Of a stretch of DNA of 64,000 nucleotides, positions 39,053 to 49,540 are shown piece by piece. Position 1 is the first letter of the stretch. Every line of letters begins with the position of its first letter. The stretch comes from Isochrysis galbana (Eukaryota > Haptophyta > Isochrysidales > Isochrysidaceae), in contig CM030931.1 in assembly GCA_018136815.1 (NCBI GenBank), positions 4,036,148 to 4,100,147 on the forward strand. The letters are read 5' to 3'. The notes below the pieces were generated by a model that did not search any database, had not been told where the DNA came from, and worked only from the letters and a program-made list of their open reading frames with translations. Made by a program: the position numbers and the translations under genes.

Positions 39053-40024
39053 GTGAAGGCTTGTTTAGCTTCTTGCAAGGCTTGTTGTTTCTTGTTGAGT
39101 TCCGGTTCTTGCTTGGGACTTGCTCACTTTCACTTTCGTTGTCGTTGTCGTCCAGGCCTGTTCTTCGTGGCCCAAACAAAGAGGTTTGCGGGCAAGGCCC
39201 GAGAGATGGGCCGAATGTTGCGCCTGAAAGGAGAGCTCCAACAAATCGTGGTGTCGCGGGCGTACCTTGAGCACAACTTCAAAGACGGCAACACAACCGT
39301 AGTTGGCGCAAGGGATCCTATTAAGGCCATCCTGCTCGATGAGGACACGTTCTGGGCGCCTTTGTTGGATTGCCTGAGGATCATGACGCCAATCATCAAG
39401 TTGCTCCGCCTCATGGATAGCGACAAGCCAGCCATGGGAAAGGTTGCAAAGCGCATGGCGGCTATTCGCGAGACAATCGTCCAAAGCACCGTTGCATGGA
39501 AGGCGGATGCCCTCACTATCCACGACCGTCGCTGGGCGTACCTTAAGTCCGACATGCATCTCGTCGGCCATCTCCTTGACCCCGAGAACGGCAACGAAGA
39601 TGCTCTCAACGAGAACACGCAGGGCGCCTTGATCGCGATCTCAGAGCGAATCTGCCTGCGAAACGAAATGGTTCGCGTGACGAACGAAGTGGGCGCGGCG
39701 GCTGCACGTGCTCTCACCCTCACATCACCGTCGGTGCAAGAGCAAGTCGAAAAGGTTATGGACGACTACATCAAGTACACCAACCGTGCGGGCATTTTTG
39801 CTAGACCGTTCGTGTGGCACCACGCCACCAGCATTGCCCCGTCGGACTGGTGGGAGACGTACGGCCACGGTGTGCCGCATCTCAAGAAGGTGGCCTGCTC
39901 GGTTCTCGCTCAGCCCGTGTGCGCCTCCGCAGCCGAACGTAATTGGTCAGTATACGGTCAGATCAAGTCACAGAAGAGGTCTACCATGCGGCATGATACC
40001 TCCGACCGCGAGCCTCACGGCTAG
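39053..40024 (+). pseudogene. hAT transposase C-terminal fragment
   Basis: The frame is 323 codons, with recognisable similarity from about residue 38 (FVAQTKRFAGK). The last 70 residues are the hAT dimerisation region: WWETYGHGVPHLKKVA, then QPVCASAAERNWSVYGQI. The N-terminal BED finger and the first catalytic acidic residues are missing, so it is not a functional transposase. The frame ends at 40024 and is directly followed by LINE sequence, suggesting the LINE inserted into the hAT copy. Confidence 0.75.
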
Positions 40025-41765
40025 CATTCGCGGCAATAACACGCTCCCGGCCTTCTGGAAGCATGCGCTGGAAAACTTTAGAAGGATCAAATTCCTTAGG
40101 GGAGAAATCACACGAGAAGGCACTCAGGGCTCCCCGATATGGCACAATCTTTTCCACAAGCCTCCGGCCATTCATCACTCACATAGGTCGAAATGGGAGT
40201 CTCTACAGACAGTTATTGTTCACAACACCATAAACCCGGATACGGGGGACGTTTACACTATGTGGAAGAATGCGCGGCTTACTTGCCGGACGGAGAACGT
40301 TGGATACGCCATAGGGGAAAGTACATATCGGTAGGCCCCTTTCTTAAGTCGTGGGAAAAGATTTCTGAATGGACGAGATCAAGACAAATACATACCACAT
40401 TCGATTATATGGACCTTCTTAGAAAACAAGCGAAGACTCCGCCCCCGGCTCCGGAGGAGCAAGAGTTAGTCCCTCAGGAAGATCCGGACGCGCACGATCT
40501 AGGCGAGGTCCTAGTGGACAAAGACCATAACTTTTATCTGCGCCGAAGAGGCGACTACCACAAAGTCCAGCTCAACGTCATGGGAGAGCCCCACATCCAC
40601 GAGCGGATCAGCCCGCAACTACTGCCCGACGAACTATACACCCCGCTGAAGTGGGGACGAGCTTACGATGGCCCGGCGGAAACGGCGTATCCGATACCTC
40701 AAGAATACACACTAAAAGGCGCGCACACAACGCTGGAGGATGTAAATGTCAGGGGCTTGACTAAAGCGTTCCTCGCATTGAGGAAAACCAAAACACAAAA
40801 ATCCACACTAAGATGGGAAAAAAGGCTACCGGTCCTCTCGGGAAAGTGGAAACAAGTATCGCAGTTATACAAATATAACTTTTTGACGCCTAGAGACTCT
40901 TATTTGCATTTCAAACATGTCCTACATAGGAGGATAGCTACAGCGAACCGCTTTGCTGATGATCCAACATGCCGCTTTTGCGGCATAGCCCCTGAAAGCT
41001 CCACCCACCTGGCCTCATGTATCGCGACGGAGCCCATTTTTGAATTCATAGAAGGACTTCTGGGGATTAGCCTTAGGCCGGGTTCCGAAATAGCCCAACG
41101 TCTTTTTTGCTATCAAGTGGACAGACCGCACCCCTCCTCGGGATACTTAGGCATCCTGGCGTGGAGGTATATCCTAACCGACTTCTATAACATCCAATAT
41201 GGCAACGCGGACGGCAGGTCCGTTAGGTCGATCTTAAGAGCCATCCTTGCGAGATACCACCTATTAGTAACGGCGAAAGTCGGGTTCTTTCAGAGGCTGA
41301 AAAAACAACGAGAGAATATGGGGCTACACGCCCCGAGTAACAAACACATTAAGAAAATGATAAGTCCGCTCTACACGGTGGACAAGGAGTTCAACCTAGG
41401 AACATCGGAAGACCTCCTGCAGGCGGCGAGAGGTCTAGACATCCGTAACATCACCTAAGGCACTTAATACCGCGTCTTAGAAGAAACCGCAGGGGATATC
41501 AATGAGGATCCCACGACATACAATGGAAGGCAACTTGAATTAACACTAGCATAAAGGACGAATCACAGTCTCCAGCCCCCTTCTCTCCAACTCCCGGCCG
41601 AAGCAGCGCGCGCGGCCTCCCCGGAACCAGCTTCTCCGATAAAGAGGGAACTGGGAAAGGGGGAGGGGGTTGTCAGGGGTTAAGGTTGGGTAGTAGGGAG
41701 GTACACTAGCACACTGCCTCACGCCGCACGCGTAGCGGGGAATTTTAAGAAGATTTTTTTTGTAT
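40025..41765 (+). mobile_element. 5'-truncated non-LTR retrotransposon
   Basis: It contains only the region downstream of the RT domain and a 3' tail ending CGTAGCGGGGAATTTTAAGA then GATTTTTTTT (41734-41760), a diverged form of the family terminus. Protein similarity to the C-terminal remnants at 18126-19637 is clear. The 5' boundary is set by the hAT stop. Confidence 0.7.
40193..41458 (+). pseudogene. LINE ORF C-terminal domain with zinc knuckle
   Basis: A 421-codon open frame without its own start. The preceding 160 bp (from about 40030, NNTLPAFWKHALENFRR...) continue the same protein in another frame, so a frameshift lies near 40250. The conserved core is HFKHVLHRRIATANRF followed by C-x2-C-x8-H-x3-C (CRFCGIAPESSTHLASC), then ILAWRYILTDFY. 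This C-terminal CCHC-like motif is common after the RT in non-LTR elements. The RT and endonuclease are absent. Confidence 0.7.
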
Positions 41766-42745
41766 TGCCACGAAGCGCTGCGCACTTCGAGGCAAGATGG
41801 AAAAAGCTGGACACAAAACCGAAAGTGTCAGGTGGGAGTCAGACTCAGACTCAAACGCCTCGGGCGACGAGGATGAGGACTACGCTGTCTGAATGAGAAT
41901 GACCTGTGAATGAACCTCATTTCTCATTTCGTGTGTTTGTGTGTTTGTGTGTTGTGTGTGTGCGGGAATGGGTAGGGTGTAGGGTGGGGTGGTGGGGAAG
42001 GGGGGGGGGGAGATGAATGAATGAATGTGTGGGTGTACAAGAGACAAGAGGCACAAGAAGCAGTTAAAGATGTAAAATCTAAATTGCGAAAGTGGGGAAT
42101 CAAACAATAAAATACATGTAACGCAGCAACGCAGCACGACCTGCGGCGCGCCTCTCGCCGCCGCGCCTCTCCCCGGCGCGCCGCCGGCGCGCACTTCTTG
42201 AATTCGGAATTCAGCGTCAGACACATTGCCATTCTTGAATTCGTATTCTTGTATTACACCCCTAGGCCTACAACCCAGGACGCGCTTCAAATACAGCCAA
42301 ATACATATGTACAAATACGGTAAATACATATTTCCCATCTAGGTATGCAAGGCCTCTGCTGCTTGGAGAGGCCCACAACAGCCGCTGGGCCCCCGCGTGC
42401 GCCGTGCCCCGGGCCACCTTTACATCTGTATAACGGCGAGTATTGTTTAAAGTACACAGCTTCGACGCACGCCACGCACGCACACACACACCACCAACCA
42501 ACCAAGACCCCCCCCCCCCCCCCCCCCCAGGAAGCCCGTGAGTGGTGAGGCGTCACGTCCCCCCTCCCCCTCCCCCCTCCTCGCAACCGCCGCCGCCGCC
42601 GCCGCTGCACACACATACCCCTTCCTCGCTACGCCCCCCCCCCACTTCCACTCCAACTCCCACCTCTTCCTCACTCGCCCCCCCCCCCCCCCCCTTTTCC
42701 TTTTGCTCTCACTTCCCCCCTGTCTCGCTTGTTCCCGTTTTTGAT
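41766..42745. other. Intergenic / repeats, no clear gene
   Basis: It includes a 31-codon acidic frame (41797-41892, MEKAGHKTES...DEDEDYAV) of uncertain meaning and a GT-rich stretch (41930-42010). It also has a copy of the CAAATACGG repeat (42283-42343) and C-runs at about 42509-42529 and 42678-42693. Confidence 0.35.
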
Positions 42746-42752
42746 TATAAAA
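42746..42752 (+). promoter_or_regulatory. TATA box
   Basis: TATAAAA lies 55 bp upstream of the ATG at 42807, directly after a pyrimidine-rich region. The spacing suits a core promoter with a short 5' leader for the chromodomain gene. Confidence 0.5.
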
Positions 42753-42806
42753 GGCGCGGCAGTTTGTGCAAGAGAGTCTTCTCGGCGATTCTCTCACCTC
42801 TTCTCG

Positions 42807-44480
42807 ATGGGACAACCTGCCGAAGGCCGAGCCGGGGAGAAGCAGAAGCGCAAGGCGAGAGAGCGAGTCGCTGGCCAGAGCGCTGACGAGCTTCTCATCC
42901 CCGGACGTAACAGCACGATCGCTGCAATCGGTGAGGAAGTGTATGAGGTGGAGGCGCTGATCGACCGGAGGATCAAGAGGCATCAGATTCAATACCGCGT
43001 TCGTTGGTCAGGCTTTGGGCCGGAGGACGACACATGGGAAGCAACATCGAATATTCTTGACAAAAATCTTATCCGTGAGTTCGAGGAGCGATGGATCACA
43101 GCAGCGAGAGAAAGCGGCACAAGGTATGTGACTGCTGACGGCAAGCCAGTAGGTATCGTTTCGGCGGGAGGCGGCCCTACCTTGCTCAGCGTCCGATCCC
43201 CGACTGCCTCGACCTACGAGCTGGGTTCACCTGATGCGGCGCACGGATTTCTGCAGGCTCTCGGCATACACCATGCCTTGCCTAACGTTGGACCCGCCTA
43301 CCAAGCTGACATACCACCTGAACCGATTCCGAGAGCGACTCCTGTGCTTCCACCGCCAGAGCAACCGCCATGGTGCCGCTGCCGTCTGTCCGCGTCATGG
43401 GCGTACGGTCGTTGGTGGTGTTCTCAGTATGGCCGACCCATTGGCTGCAACTTCGAGCACACCCCTTCGCAGCTTCCGCCCCCTTTATGTCTCTGTGGTG
43501 AACCAGCTAGCCCAATACGCGGCCGGTGGTGTTGTGCCGAAGATGTTGGCTGTGCTTTCGAGCTGCCGCTGCCGGAAGATCAGGCAGAGCGGTTGGCTAG
43601 CAGTGCTGTGCACAAGAACGTATGCCTTGGCACAGCCGCCCTCCTCACGGCATCAGCATATGGACCAATGAATGGTTTCGCCTTTATTGCCCCGGCTGGT
43701 GAGGGGCTTGGTGTCTTTGCGAGGCAGCGACTTTTGGCCGGGCAGGCAATAGGTGAAGTAGGCGGACCACGATTACCGGTGCATCCCTTTCTTAAACAGA
43801 GCGATCGTGCAGTTGTCATCCCGACGAGCGGTGCCAACGAACCTGTGTTCATTGACACGAATGGCGTCAACTCACCATTTGACGTGCCACAACGATTCCC
43901 GGCTTCATATGTGCGTTGCGCCCACAATCCCAATGCTCGAGTAGAGAAGTGGACGGCGTCGGTTTCCGGCACGATGGAGTTCGCAGAGCAAATGTGGTTG
44001 GTTGCGAGTGAGACTATTCCAGCTGGCGCTGAGATTCGCGTCGATGTCAAAGCATTTGATGGGGGCCGTAAGCGCCCCCGATGCCGTGATGATTGTTGGA
44101 GGTTGCTTCGAGTGCCAACACCTCCGCCATCGGGACATGAACCCGTCTTCGACGGCCTCGCGTCGATGGGCAGCCTTGCGAATTCGCCAGGGGCGGTAGA
44201 AGCTACGTCCCCTGATGGATATGAAGAGGAGCAGGAGCGGGGGTTCAATGATGACGCGCAGCAGTATGTAACATCAGGTCTACTCCCTCCATTGCCGTGG
44301 GAAGGCGTTGGTTGCGGAAATGAACGGCTGATGGCGTTGGTTCCAAAGCTCGGGAGGCTAGGGGCTCACAAATTTGCGATTGCATCCACGCACATACCAG
44401 GGCGCAGTGCCCTCGAATGCCGAGACCGTTGGCTGCAGCTTCAGAAGATGAGACAGGTAGGGAGGCTAGTGAAGAAATGA
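42807..44480 (+). CDS. Chromodomain - GRF fingers - SET-like - SANT protein
   Basis: The protein has 557 residues; ATG at 42807 (MGQPAEGR) follows a TATA box. A basic N-terminus precedes a chromodomain (45-96: YEVEALIDRR, YRVRWSGF, DDTWEATSNI). Two GRF-like zinc motifs follow: CRC...WWC...GCNFEH at 190-216 and CLCGEPA...WCC...GCAFE at 228-251. Residues 291-415 resemble a SET domain (GLGVFARQRLLAGQ, RCAHNPNA, AEIRVDV). The NHSC motif reads RCAH and the usual terminal tyrosine is absent, so methyltransferase activity is doubtful. The C-terminus (496-546) is SANT/Myb-like (ALECRDRWLQL). Likely a chromatin reader/adaptor acting in the nucleus. I know no standard protein with this order, and the SET call is the weakest. 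Confidence 0.75.
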   Translation: MGQPAEGRAGEKQKRKARERVAGQSADELLIPGRNSTIAAIGEEVYEVEALIDRRIKRHQIQYRVRWSGFGPEDDTWEATSNILDKNLIREFEERWITAARESGTRYVTADGKPVGIVSAGGGPTLLSVRSPTASTYELGSPDAAHGFLQALGIHHALPNVGPAYQADIPPEPIPRATPVLPPPEQPPWCRCRLSASWAYGRWWCSQYGRPIGCNFEHTPSQLPPPLCLCGEPASPIRGRWCCAEDVGCAFELPLPEDQAERLASSAVHKNVCLGTAALLTASAYGPMNGFAFIAPAGEGLGVFARQRLLAGQAIGEVGGPRLPVHPFLKQSDRAVVIPTSGANEPVFIDTNGVNSPFDVPQRFPASYVRCAHNPNARVEKWTASVSGTMEFAEQMWLVASETIPAGAEIRVDVKAFDGGRKRPRCRDDCWRLLRVPTPPPSGHEPVFDGLASMGSLANSPGAVEATSPDGYEEEQERGFNDDAQQYVTSGLLPPLPWEGVGCGNERLMALVPKLGRLGAHKFAIASTHIPGRSALECRDRWLQLQKMRQVGRLVKK

Positions 44481-45471
44481 AGGAATAGAGGGCCTGAAAT
44501 CTTTTCTGAATTGGCGTCAAGCGAATGCCTCCACGGTCGTGCTACTCATCGTAGACTAATAAAATTTTATTAAAATACCTGAATATTATAGATTACAGCG
44601 CCTGTACTGCCACTAGTCATGCACCAACATGCCAAGCCACGACACACATGACCGGCACTAAGACCCAAGGTACAATGTACAGAATTACGCACCTGATAGC
44701 CCGGTCACTCACTAGCTAGGGGGTCGGGAAGGGCACCACTCAGAATTTGCCATAAGACATAAGAATAAGAATAAGAGGTCCAAATAGCAAATAGGAATAT
44801 ATGAATAAGCTCCCTTTTGGTTCTCGTAGTGGAGAACAGCAAATAAAAAATTCGGGGGTCCTCGGTCCTCGGGCAAAATTTTCGAAAAAAATATTTGCTC
44901 TATTTTCTATTTGTATTTGGACTTGGCGGACTTGGGGACCCTCCTAGGGTTGCGCGGAAATGTATACATAGGCATAGGCCCCCCCCGGCGAAGATTGGTC
45001 AGTGCTTGGATGTGCCCTCCTCAAGCTCCCGCGTGCCCCTACCTATCGTCTTCACTCTTCACGATAGTCATGCTCGCGGACGTACACAAGCCAGGTGGGA
45101 TGTGGGATGCACTGATGCACTAGCAACCATCAAACATCGAACATCAAAGCATCAAAGCACAAGGAGACAGCAGACAGCAGACAGGTTGGGCGTTGGCGTT
45201 GGGCGAGAGGCAACGCGGTCGAGACAAGCTAATTAGGATGAGCAGGCGCGCTGGCCCAAAAGATTCCCCAGAATTTAGTAGCCTACGAGTTACGAGTAAA
45301 GGAGGCTAGAATGTAGAGGCCGATTAAAACAAAAGACAAAAGGGTCGATCGTGGATGCGACACAGACACAGACACAGGCGGGCGGTCGGCGTGACCTAAA
45401 TTTAGACAACTACACTGGGAGCGGGCAACCGGCGACGGGCGGGCGACACGGCGACGGAGAGGCGGCGCTCG
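44481..45471. other. Intergenic, AT-richer, no gene seen
   Basis: 44550-44920 is unusually AT-rich, with AATAAG and CAAATA words (AGAATAAGAATAAG at about 44761). No convincing frame. TAATAAAATTTTATTAAAAT at about 44556 could provide the polyadenylation region of the chromodomain gene. Confidence 0.4.
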
Positions 45472-45976
45472 ATGGCGTCGTCGTCTGCGACGGAACCGCT
45501 CGCTCAGTCAGTGACCACAGCGCGAGCCCTGTTCAGTGCTTTGCGAGACCCTGCGGTACGGACAGACGCAGGCTGCCAGCGTGTTCGAGAGCTGGAGGCC
45601 ACGTTCGAGAGGCAGTGGGAGGGCGTCTCAGCAGCAGCCATCGAACTAGACTCAGAACAGGAGCAACTCAGCTCCCTACGAGAAGAGAGGAGTCGGCTTC
45701 GTGAGGTAGACCCAACCGATGCTCCCATTGGCGACGCTAGCCTGCCCGGAGGTGTCAACCCACACTACGCAGCCCTATGTCGTGTGGTGTAGATGTCACA
45801 GATCCTATTCTGATCCTGATGCGTCCTCGCAGGCACTATCAAAACGGAGTGTTCAGGTGAAGGCGCAGATTGATGCGCTTCAACAGCTCCTTTGCGATAT
45901 GGCAATGGCAGGTCCTCCAAATGTATCATTCAAATTGGGAGAAGATCGCGTTTCGGGAACCGAGTATGGAGCATAG
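45472..45976 (+). CDS. Small helical protein with one intron, possible Mediator-like subunit
   Basis: Exon 1 is 45472-45786 (ATG, MASSSATEPL) and exon 2 45833-45976. The donor is GTG|GTGTAG and the acceptor CGCAG|GC; an alternative donor three bases upstream is possible. The product is about 152 residues, mostly helical. It has a heptad-rich middle (ELEATFERQWEG, EQEQLSSLREERSRLR) and a C-terminal helix (VQVKAQIDALQQLLCDMAMA). Its size and the last helix recall Mediator subunit 30-type proteins, but the similarity is weak. An open segment with a good donor lies downstream (46086-46238), so more exons may exist. Confidence 0.45.
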
Positions 45977-46085
45977 CTCTATGCCAAACAAATGAACAAT
46001 ATAAGTTTTGGTTAGTAGATGACTGTTTTCTGCGGAAGCACGCCCTCTCTCTCGCGCGCGCCCACCAGATGAGAGTCCATTTCAG

Positions 46086-46238
46086 ACAAGCTGGAATTTT
46101 TGCTTGAGGTTTTAGAGCACACTGTGCCCTCCTTCAAGCATGAGAGTGGGACTCTGTATTTCGGCGGCCTTGCCATCCTCCTAGAAGTAGAAGAGGAGAG
46201 TACACGCATTTTCTCGGCGGTGGCTTGTTGGTTGTTCG
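46086..46238 (+). other. Orphan exon-like segment
   Basis: It is bounded by TTTCAG at 46080-46085 and a strong donor GG|GTAAGA at 46239. The open frame reads DKLEFLLEVLEHTVPSF then GTLYFGGLAILLEVEEES, a protein-like sequence. It could be a third exon of the gene starting at 45472 or part of an unrecognised gene. The reading phase with exon 2 was not resolved. Confidence 0.35.
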
Positions 46239-46271
46239 GGTAAGACAACTAACAAATGACAGTAGGTGCCA

Positions 46272-46506
46272 CTAATACACCGCGCCTTGCTTCTGAGAAC
46301 AAAGAACTGGCGAAGGCCAGGCTGCCCTGGCAGGGCGGCACGAGACTGACGGATTGGAGCTTGCGGAAGGAAGCGGAAGAGACGGAAGGGGAGCGGCGGA
46401 AGGCACGGTGGAAGAGGGAATGGCGGGTTGGACGGGCTCAACCTCCAAGGCGGGAGGTAGGATGACGGGCAGAGGCGAAGGCGAGCGGGACGACGGCGAC
46501 GACATG
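46272..46506 (-). mobile_element. Proline/serine-rich ORF start, repeated in the window
   Basis: On the minus strand MSSPSSRSPSPLPVILPP... runs 78 residues to a stop. A diverged and frameshifted counterpart lies on the plus strand at about 49335-49500 (MSAPSSHSPSP, then PVIPSLSATPAAPPADPFPS). Two scattered copies of the same leader suggest a transposable-element ORF rather than a host gene; the element type is unknown. Confidence 0.35.
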
Positions 46507-46744
46507 GCGAGGGCGAGCGAGCGTGAGCGAACGAGTGCGTGTGATGTGGTGGTGTTTGTGGTTGTTGTAAGATTGCTTGTTACAATGAGGCAAGAGCGAG
46601 AGCGGGCACGAGGAAGCGAGGAACGACTAGAGCGACAGACGAGGGCGACGGAGGCCGATGGGGTACCAATCCGGTCAGACCGACAACAATCACAAGACAC
46701 GCACACTCAACGTTCATTCACCTAACACCTAACATTTCCCTACA

Positions 46745-47226
46745 TACTCTATTAAACCTATTAATAGTCTCACCGCACACGCGGCCGTGGACCCTCTACT
46801 TTCTACTCACGTAGGCGTAGGAAAACTTTCTACACCCCCACTCCCCCGGCCCTTCTCCCCCCGCCATAAGGCGACTCCCCTCGTGCGCTACTAGGGGGAT
46901 AGGGGTGAAGGGCTTAGATATGGTCCGGTGGCCCGCGCCTCCCCCCGGTGATCATTCCCCCCCTTCCTCCTGTGTCTCCGAGTGGGCGGCGGCCTCAGCC
47001 CCGACTTATCCTGTAAACAGGTGCGATAATTGTAATAGAACGCTTCTGGTCTGTCGACGTACGGAACGCGACCTGGATGGCAGGACGCGGTCGCTTTAGC
47101 TGCGCCTGGTCCATGGGGTCTGGTGGGCCTCCCTTTGTGGGAGGCCCTGAGAAGAAGAGAGCCGCGTCGGCGCCCTTCATCGCAACATCGCAACCAAGTG
47201 TAAATACGAACTTACTTAGTTGTCAT
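46745..47226 (-). mobile_element. Short (480-bp) retroelement with complete 5' and 3' ends
   Basis: On the minus strand it starts with a hairpin (47193-47226; arms ACTTAGTTG / CAACCAAGT). An ATG at 47180 opens a 61-residue ORF ending at 46995 that carries MDQAQLKRPRP. It continues through CCTGTTTACAGG and the CACTCGGAGACACAGGAGG block to the family 3' end (GCGGTGAGACTATTAATAGG). The element keeps both ends of a LINE but lacks its interior, like a deletion derivative. No target-site duplication was found. Confidence 0.65.
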
Positions 47227-47520
47227 TGTCGCATTGTGATTATTATATCAAAATGAAACATTAGCAGGTGTAGATGCACTCATACACATACAAATTGTTG
47301 GTTATTGAAATAATATGCTTACACCAGGATCGACTGAGGTCTTCATCTCCCCCCACTTTCAGCCGTCATCCCAATCACCCCCAACTCCAATCTAATTGCT
47401 TGTAAACAAAATGGAGGACACCCCAAACACTCCCTCTTCCGTTTGCTCCTGCATCACGTCCACGAGCCGAATCCTCCTGTTCGACATCACTGAATGTTTC
47501 ACTAGAGCGGGAATCCCACT

Positions 47521-48168
47521 TCAAATGCTGTCAACTTGCCGTGTAGAAAATGGGTTGTCTCGGTTTACTTGTGCTGGACGATTGCGGGGTGTGTCCGATC
47601 CACCTGAAGCAGCAGCAACCGTCGATGCCCAAATGCTCGCTGCACTGGGAACTACGGATGAGGGCAGGGACCCCAAGTCTTGCACATTCTGGCAGAGCGG
47701 CGCCACACCGTCTGCCACTCGGCTATCGGCTGCTGGATGTGGGTTGTCACCAGGAGCTGAAGGGACCGTCGGCAACGCCCTTGGGCGACAGCACAATTCG
47801 ATGAGCCCACATAGCCAGCACGCCCCGCAAACCACAAGAGACAACAGGCAGACCAGATTGGCGAGATCAAACTCAACGAGCCCATTCTGCCCAACGAAAA
47901 GGAAGAAGAATGCCCGGCCGATTCGCGAGTCCAGGAGACCGAAATTCTTTGTGATTTGCCTGTCGATCCATGGCCTACGCAGCTGCATGACCATAAGCAG
48001 GATGCCGAACAGCAAGTTCCACACAGAGCGGATAAGGAGGGGCCAGTCGAGCAGAATCTCGTGTATCCGCGAGACGACGGTGAGCACGGCGAGCGCCACA
48101 AGTAGACCGCCGGAGCAGACCGCAAGCGCAGCCTGAAGCCGCCGCATCGCGCTCCCGCACCCGGCCAT
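47521..48168 (-). CDS. TVP15/COPI-associated-type membrane protein
   Basis: The protein has 215 residues from the ATG at 48168. Four hydrophobic helices lie at about 14-34, 41-62, 84-100 and 102-126. Between the second and third, FGLLDSRIGRAFFFLFVG is the signature of the COPI-associated/TVP15 family (FGF...GRG.FY...G), small Golgi-endosome membrane proteins. The 85-residue tail after the last helix is polar and P/S/A-rich, longer than in yeast TVP15, and may include read-through or a missed intron. No intron is needed for the conserved part. It is flanked by retroelements on both sides. Confidence 0.7.
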   Translation of the reverse strand: MAGCGSAMRRLQAALAVCSGGLLVALAVLTVVSRIHEILLDWPLLIRSVWNLLFGILLMVMQLRRPWIDRQITKNFGLLDSRIGRAFFFLFVGQNGLVEFDLANLVCLLSLVVCGACWLCGLIELCCRPRALPTVPSAPGDNPHPAADSRVADGVAPLCQNVQDLGSLPSSVVPSAASIWASTVAAASGGSDTPRNRPAQVNRDNPFSTRQVDSI

Positions 48169-48479
48169 TTCTCGTCGTGGTGAGAGTTATCATGAACGAG
48201 GAGAAAAGGCGGGCGGGCCGAGACATAATAAAATACTCTAGGTCTTTTCCCTACTTTCCTTCTCGTGGAGTACTCGTACTTTGTAGCTCTACTGTGAATA
48301 TGTATTTCACAAACGGTTGTAAGGTCCCGGCCCCCGGGCGGGGGCGTTGCGACCGCAGAACCTTACTAGCAGGTGGTAAAAAAATACGCGCGTTCACTTT
48401 TTTTTTTGGGGGGGGGAGTAGGTAGTTGACGGGTGTTCATTGTCGCGCGCCCTGAGTTGAGTGTGTTCGCGGCGCAGCC

Positions 48480-49073
48480 GGAAGAGAATGCCGACAAGAG
48501 AGCGACGTGGCGACGGACGACCCGACGGGCGACGGGGCGACAGTTACGCGCAGGAATAAGGAAGGAACCTCTCGAAAAGCCATAAGTGGTTTGATGAAGA
48601 CCGAAATAAAGCCATAAGTGGTTTGATGAAGAGCCATAAGTGGCTCTACATCCTACAATTCTACATTCTGCCCGTGCACCTTCTTCGCTCTTCGCTCCGC
48701 CTCCTTTCCTTTTGTCGCCTACCCTGTCGCCTGCTTTGCCCCTCGCCTGGCTTACCTTCTTGCGTGCCCCTAGCAATTTCAGGTACTGTCGCGCGTTTAG
48801 GTTTAGGTATCGCCGGTCCAAGGAACAAGGAACCGCGAACCGCCCCCTTGCCCCTTGCTTGTGTGACCTGATCTCTCTGCAGCCGCACGTGCTGGCCGTT
48901 ATCCGTTAGATTATTATTATCATATCGTGGCGCTACTTCTGCTTTATTTCGGTCTTCATCAAACCACTTATGGCTTTTCGAGAGATTCCTTCCTTATTTC
49001 TGTGCGTAACTGTCGCCCCGTCGCCCGTCGGATCGTCCGTCGCCACGTCGCTCTCTTGTCGGCATTCTCTTCC
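48480..49073. repeat. 133-bp inverted repeat with 328-bp loop
   Basis: The left arm (48480-48612, starting GAAGAGAATGCCGACAAG) and right arm (48941-49073) are complementary with about four mismatches. The inner ends carry CCATAAGTGGTTTGATGAAG, which occurs again within the loop at about 48611 and partly at 48632. Terminal duplications or a transposase were not seen. It could be a fold-back transposon/MITE or a long-hairpin RNA source. Confidence 0.85.
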
Positions 49074-49334
49074 TCCATGTTTGGTTTGTCAGCGGGTCTC
49101 TATGTGTTCCGTGCTGAAGATATTTGAGTGTTGAGAGTGTTGATGTGAGTATGGTGCCGTGTCATCAGCCCGTCGGACTCTATCCGATTTGTCGTCTGTC
49201 GTCTGTCGTTCTTCCTTCTTCGCTCTCGTTCTCATTCTCGTTACCGTTCTCGTCCCTCGTTCTCAACACTCCATCCGTACCAATCCTCAACCTTAGCCCC
49301 CAGCCTCGGCCTATTCATCGCCAATCGCCCAGCC

Positions 49335-49500
49335 ATGTCCGCTCCGTCCTCGCACTCGCCCTCGCCTAAGGCCTAAGCCCGTCCTCGCGCCCTTCTCTAC
49401 GGAGGAAGTGGTCAAGCCCGTCATTCCATCACTCTCCGCCACTCCCGCCGCGCCTCCCGCCGATCCATTCCCTTCCGTCTCCTCGCATATCGAGCCAGTG
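49335..49500 (+). mobile_element. Diverged copy of the proline-rich ORF start
   Basis: ATG with MSAPSSHSPSP, then a frame change and EEVVKPVIPSLSATPAAPP, parallel to the minus-strand ORF at 46272-46506. It directly precedes the hairpin that starts the element at 49541. Confidence 0.35.
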
Positions 49501-49540
49501 GCCACTGCCAGTGGCCAGTGGTCATGCTCGATCCGTCAAC

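Noticed and set aside
41797..41892. 31-residue acidic micro-ORF as a gene
   Set aside because: Too short, follows a LINE tail, and no second copy or conserved context is visible.
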